Shown here piece by piece: positions 51,049 through 54,373 of a DNA stretch of 54,373 nt. This stretch comes from Burkholderiales bacterium. Lineage in GTDB: Bacteria; Pseudomonadota; Gammaproteobacteria; Burkholderiales; Burkholderiaceae_C. The notes under the pieces were generated by a model. That model did not search any database. It was not told where the DNA came from and worked only from the letters and a program-made list of their open reading frames with translations. How positions within the stretch are numbered: position 1 is the first letter of the stretch; each line of letters begins with the position of its first letter. The translations under genes were made by a program, and so were the position numbers. The DNA is taken from positions 1 through 54,373 of the forward strand of contig CANCFV010000013.1 of assembly GCA_947377275.1 (NCBI GenBank), given 5' to 3'.

Positions 51049-51927
51049 ATGTTGGACACCCTGCTGCCGGTTTTGACCGAGATCGTTCTGACGCCCTGGG
51101 GCCTGGCCGTGCTGGGCCTGTGTGTGGGCAGTTTCCTCAACGTGGTGGTTCACCGCCTGCCCCTGATGCTCGAAGCGCAGTGGAAGATCGATGCTGCAGC
51201 CATGCTGGAGCAAACCATGCCAGCGTCGGTGGGCACTCCCACCGAGGTGATCAGCCTGTCCAAACCACGGTCGCGCTGCCCAGCGTGTGGACACCAGATC
51301 CGCTGGTTTGAAAACATCCCCGTGGTGAGCTGGTTGCTGCTGCGCGGCAAGTGCTCGGCTTGCGGCACGGGCATTTCGGTTCGCTACCCTTTGATCGAGC
51401 TGGCCACTGCGGCCCTGTTCGCCGCCTGCGGCTGGCACTTTGGCAGCGCCTCCACCACGCTGCTGTGGTGCGGGTTTGTCGCCACGCTGGTGGCCGCCGC
51501 TGCCATCGACTGGGACACCACCTTGCTGCCCGATGACCTGACCCTGCCCCTGCTGTGGGCGGGACTGGTGGCGTCTGCTCTGGGCTGGAACCTTCAGGTG
51601 GCCGACGCCGTTTGGGGTGCGGTCGCAGGCTACCTGTCTTTGTGGTCGGTGTATTGGCTTTTCAAGCTGACCACCGGCAAAGAAGGCATGGGCTATGGCG
51701 ACTTCAAGCTGCTGGCCGCGCTGGGTGCTTGGCTGGGTGCCCCCATGATCCTGCCCATCGTGCTCGGTTCGTCGGTGATCGGCGCCGTGGTGGGCATCGG
51801 CATGAAGGTCAGCGGCAAGCTGCGCGAAGGCGTCTACGTGCCCTTCGGTCCCTTCCTGGCCGGCGCAGGCCTGGTGGTGACCCTGGCCGGGTCGGCGCGG
51901 GTCATGTCATGGCTGGGCTGGGCTTGA
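51049..51927 (+). CDS. pilD: Prepilin peptidase / N-methyltransferase PilD
   Basis: A 292-residue bifunctional membrane enzyme that cleaves the leader of type IV prepilins and methylates the new N-terminus. It has '[12 protein letters not shown]' near the start, a four-cysteine zinc motif ('[13 protein letters not shown]' and '[10 protein letters not shown]'), the first catalytic Asp in '[12 protein letters not shown]' and the second in '[14 protein letters not shown]'. About seven hydrophobic segments follow the standard layout. ATG 51049 follows pilC by 13 bases. No pilin gene lies in the window. Confidence 0.93.
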   Translation: MLDTLLPVLTEIVLTPWGLAVLGLCVGSFLNVVVHRLPLMLEAQWKIDAAAMLEQTMPASVGTPTEVISLSKPRSRCPACGHQIRWFENIPVVSWLLLRGKCSACGTGISVRYPLIELATAALFAACGWHFGSASTTLLWCGFVATLVAAAAIDWDTTLLPDDLTLPLLWAGLVASALGWNLQVADAVWGAVAGYLSLWSVYWLFKLTTGKEGMGYGDFKLLAALGAWLGAPMILPIVLGSSVIGAVVGIGMKVSGKLREGVYVPFGPFLAGAGLVVTLAGSARVMSWLGWA

Positions 51928-51938
51928 GGCCTGTGAGC

Positions 51939-52568
51939 ATGCCGCCAGTGAGCCAGCGGCTGACGATTGGCCTGACGGGTGGCATTGGCAGCGGCAAGTC
52001 CACCGTCAGCCAGATGCTGACCGAGCTGGGTGCCCACTTGGTTGACACCGACGCCATCGCGCGCAGCCTGACGGCCCCTGGTGGCTCGGCCATTGATGCG
52101 ATTGCCCAACACTTCGGCTCGCACCTCATCGACGCCCAAGGCGCAATGGACCGCAACCGGATGCGCGAGCTGGCCTTTGCCGACCCGCAGGCGCTGGCAC
52201 GCCTGGAAGGCATCTTGCACCCCCTGATCGGGCAACAAGCCGACGCCCAGGCCGCTCAGGCTCGTCACGATCAGCACATCGTGTTCGACGTGCCGCTGCT
52301 GGCGGAATCGGGGCGGCGCTGGCGTGACCGGGTCGACCGCGTGTTGGTGATCGACTGCGACACCGAGACCCAGATCGCCCGCGTGATGGCACGCTCAGCT
52401 TGGCCCCGGGAAGCCGTGGAACAGGTGCTGGCCAAGCAGGCCCAACGCGAGGCCAGACGCGCTTTGGCCGACCATGTCATCCTCAATGAAACTCTCAGCA
52501 TCGAAGAACTTCGCGGAGAGGTCAACAAGCTGTGGGAGCTGTGGAACAATGGGGCGGTTCGTGACTGA
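51939..52568 (+). CDS. coaE: Dephospho-CoA kinase
   Basis: A 209-residue kinase that makes CoA from dephospho-CoA, the last step of CoA synthesis. It has the P-loop '[12 protein letters not shown]' near the start, '[12 protein letters not shown]', 'HPLIGQQ', 'DVPLLAESG' and the closing 'ADHVILNE'. The start is the ATG at 51939 (a GTG at 51933 is also in frame). It lies 11 bases after pilD, a conserved neighbour in Betaproteobacteria, and before zapD and yacG. Confidence 0.93.
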   Translation: MPPVSQRLTIGLTGGIGSGKSTVSQMLTELGAHLVDTDAIARSLTAPGGSAIDAIAQHFGSHLIDAQGAMDRNRMRELAFADPQALARLEGILHPLIGQQADAQAAQARHDQHIVFDVPLLAESGRRWRDRVDRVLVIDCDTETQIARVMARSAWPREAVEQVLAKQAQREARRALADHVILNETLSIEELRGEVNKLWELWNNGAVRD

Positions 52569-52586
52569 ACTGCTTCAGGTGACGCA

Positions 52587-53345
52587 TTGATCCTCTACGA
52601 ATACCCTTTCGGCGAAAGCATTCGCACGATGCTGCGACTCGAACACCTCTTCGGTCGTTTGAGCACCTTGATGTGGCGCGAGGCGCCCGTCGATCACCAC
52701 TTCGCGCTGGCCACCATGTTCGAGATCATGGACGTCGCCTCGCGCGCCGACCTCAAGAGCGACCTGTTGCGTGACCTGGAGCGCTACAAGCAGCAATTCA
52801 TGGGTTACCGCGGGAACCCCGCCATCCAGGAAGCGGCGTTGGACGACGTGCTGGCCCGCATCGAACACGCGCACAGCGGGCTCAACCAATTGCAGGGCAA
52901 AGCGGGCCAATCGCTGTCCAGCAACGACTGGTTGATGAGCATCCGCAGCCGCATCAGCATCCCCGGCGGCACCTGCGAATTTGACTTGCCTTCTTATTAC
53001 GCTTGGCAGCACGAGCTGCCGGCCAAGCGCCAAGAAGACTTGCAGCAATGGGCGTCCACCTTGACGCCTTTGGCCGAGGCCCTGAAGTTGATGCTGAGCC
53101 TGCTGCGCGACGCGGGTCACCCACACATGGTCGCGGCGCCCTGCGGTCAGTACCAGCAAAACATCAAAGAAAATCGCACGCCTTTGCTGCTGCGTTTGCG
53201 CATCGACCCCAGCATGGGCTTGATCCCCGAAATCAGCGCCAACCGGCTGATGGTGTCCGTCCGCCTGATGCGCGCGGACGCCGAAGGCAAGCTCAAGATC
53301 GCGTCAGACATCGATGCGGGCTTTGAGCTGACCCTGTGCGCCTGA
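52587..53345 (+). CDS. zapD: Cell division protein ZapD
   Basis: A 252-residue ZapD (YacF) protein, which bundles FtsZ filaments at mid-cell. The start 'ILYEYPFGESIRTMLRLEHLF' is the family signature, and 'EIMDVASRADLKSDLLRDLERYKQQ' and 'YYAWQHELPAKRQEDLQQW' are typical of the helical and beta regions. The start codon is TTG at 52587. It lies 18 bases after coaE and is followed by yacG, the usual order. Confidence 0.92.
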   Translation: MILYEYPFGESIRTMLRLEHLFGRLSTLMWREAPVDHHFALATMFEIMDVASRADLKSDLLRDLERYKQQFMGYRGNPAIQEAALDDVLARIEHAHSGLNQLQGKAGQSLSSNDWLMSIRSRISIPGGTCEFDLPSYYAWQHELPAKRQEDLQQWASTLTPLAEALKLMLSLLRDAGHPHMVAAPCGQYQQNIKENRTPLLLRLRIDPSMGLIPEISANRLMVSVRLMRADAEGKLKIASDIDAGFELTLCA

Positions 53346-53388
53346 GGTCACGCGCCTCGGCCACCACCCTGCCCTGACTTGCCCGAAC

Positions 53389-53592
53389 ATGAGCGACACC
53401 AGCCCACGCAAGCCGCTGCAAGTGCGCTGCCCATCTTGCGGCAGCATGCACATCTACAGCCTTGAGAACCCCTACCGCCCGTTTTGCGGCAAGGGCTGCA
53501 AAGCCATCGACCTGGGCGCCTGGGCGAGCGAGTCTTACCGGGTGGAGGCCAAGCCCACCACCGAAGACCTGTTGGACGATCCAGGGATTTGA
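53389..53592 (+). CDS. yacG: DNA gyrase inhibitor YacG
   Basis: A 67-residue zinc-binding protein that inhibits gyrase by blocking DNA binding. It has the four-cysteine pattern CPSCG and 'RPFCGKGCKAIDLGAWASESYRV', which is the family signature. It is 43 bases after zapD. Length is normal. It is the last gene of the pilBCD-coaE-zapD-yacG block before the redox genes. Confidence 0.92.
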   Translation: MSDTSPRKPLQVRCPSCGSMHIYSLENPYRPFCGKGCKAIDLGAWASESYRVEAKPTTEDLLDDPGI

Positions 53593-53607
53593 TGCCCATA
53601 GGCAAAC

Positions 53608-53633
53608 ACAATCAAAACCATTAAGTTGATTGT
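53608..53633. promoter_or_regulatory. Inverted repeat upstream of rubrerythrin, possible operator
   Basis: A perfect 8-base inverted repeat, ACAATCAA and TTGATTGT, with a 10-base spacer, lies about 80 bases upstream of the rubrerythrin ATG. The two halves are one helical face apart or so, as expected for a dimeric regulator. It is close to a possible -35/-10 pair (TTGCAG at 53636-53641 and TACAGT at 53658-53663, spacer 16). The factor is unknown; a peroxide- or redox-responsive regulator would fit the gene. No T-run follows, so a terminator of yacG is less likely. Confidence 0.45.
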
Positions 53634-53710
53634 CTTTGCAGATTACCAGGGCGGGTCTACAGTCACTTCATCGCACCACAGCACGGTGCCAAACCTGAAG
53701 GAATCCCACC

Positions 53711-54196
53711 ATGTCCAGCCCCTTCCACAACCCCGAATCGGTCACCATCCAGAACCTCGAATCGGCCTTTGCGGGCGAGTCGATGGCACACATCAAGTAC
53801 CGCTACTTCGCCAAGCTGTGCCGCGAAATGGGCGACGAAGAGACCGCCAAGCACTTCGAGCACACGGCCGACCAAGAGGTCTTGCACGCCTTCGGCCACC
53901 TCGACCTGCTCTTCCCCAAGGCCAACATGACGCCAGCCAAGGCCTTGCAGTTCGCCATCGAAGGTGAGACTTACGAGTTCACGACCATGTACCCCGGCTT
54001 TCGAAACGCCGCCGTGGCCGAGGGGAACGCCGCCGCTGTCCAAGAAATCGACGATCAGATCGCCGAGTCCAAAGAGCACGCGGCACAATTCAAGGCTGTG
54101 CTCGAAAAAGCCGCCAAGCGCTTCGCGGCGCTGGCCAAAGTCGAAGAACGCCATGCCAACGCTTACCAAGCGGTGCTGGACAATCTATCGGCTTGA
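53711..54196 (+). CDS. Rubrerythrin (short form without rubredoxin domain)
   Basis: A 161-residue ferritin-like di-iron protein that reduces hydrogen peroxide. It has the two Glu-x-x-His-type iron motifs: 'FAGESMAHIKYRYFAKL' near residues 20-36 with 'HTADQEVLHAFGH' near 52-64, and a second set in 'EIDDQIAESKEHAAQF' and 'VEERHANAYQAVL'. It ends without the C-terminal rubredoxin domain of classical rubrerythrins. A separate rubredoxin gene begins 86 bases downstream, suggesting the two parts are encoded apart. A GAAGGAA site precedes the ATG. Confidence 0.88.
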   Translation: MSSPFHNPESVTIQNLESAFAGESMAHIKYRYFAKLCREMGDEETAKHFEHTADQEVLHAFGHLDLLFPKANMTPAKALQFAIEGETYEFTTMYPGFRNAAVAEGNAAAVQEIDDQIAESKEHAAQFKAVLEKAAKRFAALAKVEERHANAYQAVLDNLSA

Positions 54197-54282
54197 CGCG
54201 CACAGCCCCTTTTTGACGCCTGTGAGCCCGTGAAATGGCACGGACTTGCATCAGACTCCACCCCGTTTTTGGAAGAACCCCC

Positions 54283-54373
54283 ATGAAGACTTACCAATGT
54301 GTTGTTTGCGGCTTTGTGTACGACGAAGCCCAAGGCCGCCCTGAAGACGGCATCGCTCCTGGCACCCTGTGGG
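54283..54373 (+). CDS. Rubredoxin (partial, 3' end outside window)
   Basis: The first 30 codons encode the start of a rubredoxin: '[22 protein letters not shown]', with the first Cys-x-x-Cys-Gly iron knuckle at residues 6-10 and the 'GIAPGTLW' that follows it in the family. Rubredoxin is a small one-electron carrier and would feed electrons to the rubrerythrin just upstream. The rest of the gene, with the second knuckle, lies beyond the window. Confidence 0.88.
   Translation, partial: MKTYQCVVCGFVYDEAQGRPEDGIAPGTLW

Noticed and set aside
1-54373. tRNA genes or CRISPR arrays
   Set aside because: No cloverleaf-like sequence with a CCA-type end and no regularly spaced direct repeat was seen by eye on either strand; a dedicated search would be needed to exclude short or degenerate cases.

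Overview
The window is about 54 kb of GC-rich DNA that looks like a betaproteobacterial (Burkholderiales, most likely Comamonadaceae-type) chromosome. The best evidence is the right end: waaC, msbA and then pilB-pilC-pilD-coaE-zapD-yacG, an order typical of that group. No tRNA, rRNA, CRISPR array or intact insertion sequence was seen. Product names rest on motif recognition only, because no database search was possible.

Layout. (1) 1-2826, + strand: end of a polar amino-acid ABC transporter (two permeases, ATPase), a YkgJ-type Cys-cluster protein, a GNAT acetyltransferase and the ribosome-rescue factor ArfB. (2) 2855-5588, - strand: a stand-alone PseB-like dehydratase and an unknown GT-B-like protein. 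(3) 5761-11222, + strand: six overlapping or closely spaced glycosyltransferase-type genes (two GT9 paralogues, GT4, DUF5672, GT17 and an unclassified one). (4) 11223-16910, - strand: GT61, an LpxA-like acetyltransferase, a GT-B enzyme and the QdtA/FdtA plus QdtB/FdtB pair for a dTDP-3-amino-3,6-dideoxyhexose, followed by a frameshifted membrane-protein remnant. (5) 17084-21567, + strand: an ATP-grasp/HAD fusion, a five-bladed-propeller glycosidase-like protein, a FemAB-like acyltransferase and a CgeB-like glycosyltransferase. (6) 34798-21569, - strand: thirteen overlapping or abutting genes starting with pseB-pseC and ending with SpsE/NeuB-like, SpsG/PseG-like and GH57-like genes. This looks like a variant nonulosonic-acid pathway with extra redox, transamination, ATP-grasp, methyltransferase and IolB-like steps. 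(7) 34799-35484: an intergenic stretch holding a decayed IS3-family transposase fragment. (8) 44336-35485, - strand: eight overlapping genes, including a tandem nucleotidyltransferase, GtrA, GT2, a GDPD-like enzyme, a fusion of a GT-C-like membrane domain with a uridine-kinase-like domain, HAD, class II aldolase and a GT-C-like protein. (9) 44572-54373, + strand: DUF4254, waaC, msbA, type IV pilus pilBCD, coaE, zapD, yacG, rubrerythrin and the start of rubredoxin.

Taken together, about 42 kb between arfB and the LPS-core/pilus genes is a mosaic surface-glycan island. It supplies several unusual activated sugars and many transferases. No Wzx flippase, Wzy polymerase, ABC glycan exporter or chain-length regulator is visible, so export must be encoded elsewhere, or some products go to protein glycosylation or Gtr-type membrane modification. 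The least explained parts are the eight-gene operon with the membrane-kinase fusion and the thirteen-gene nonulosonate-like operon.
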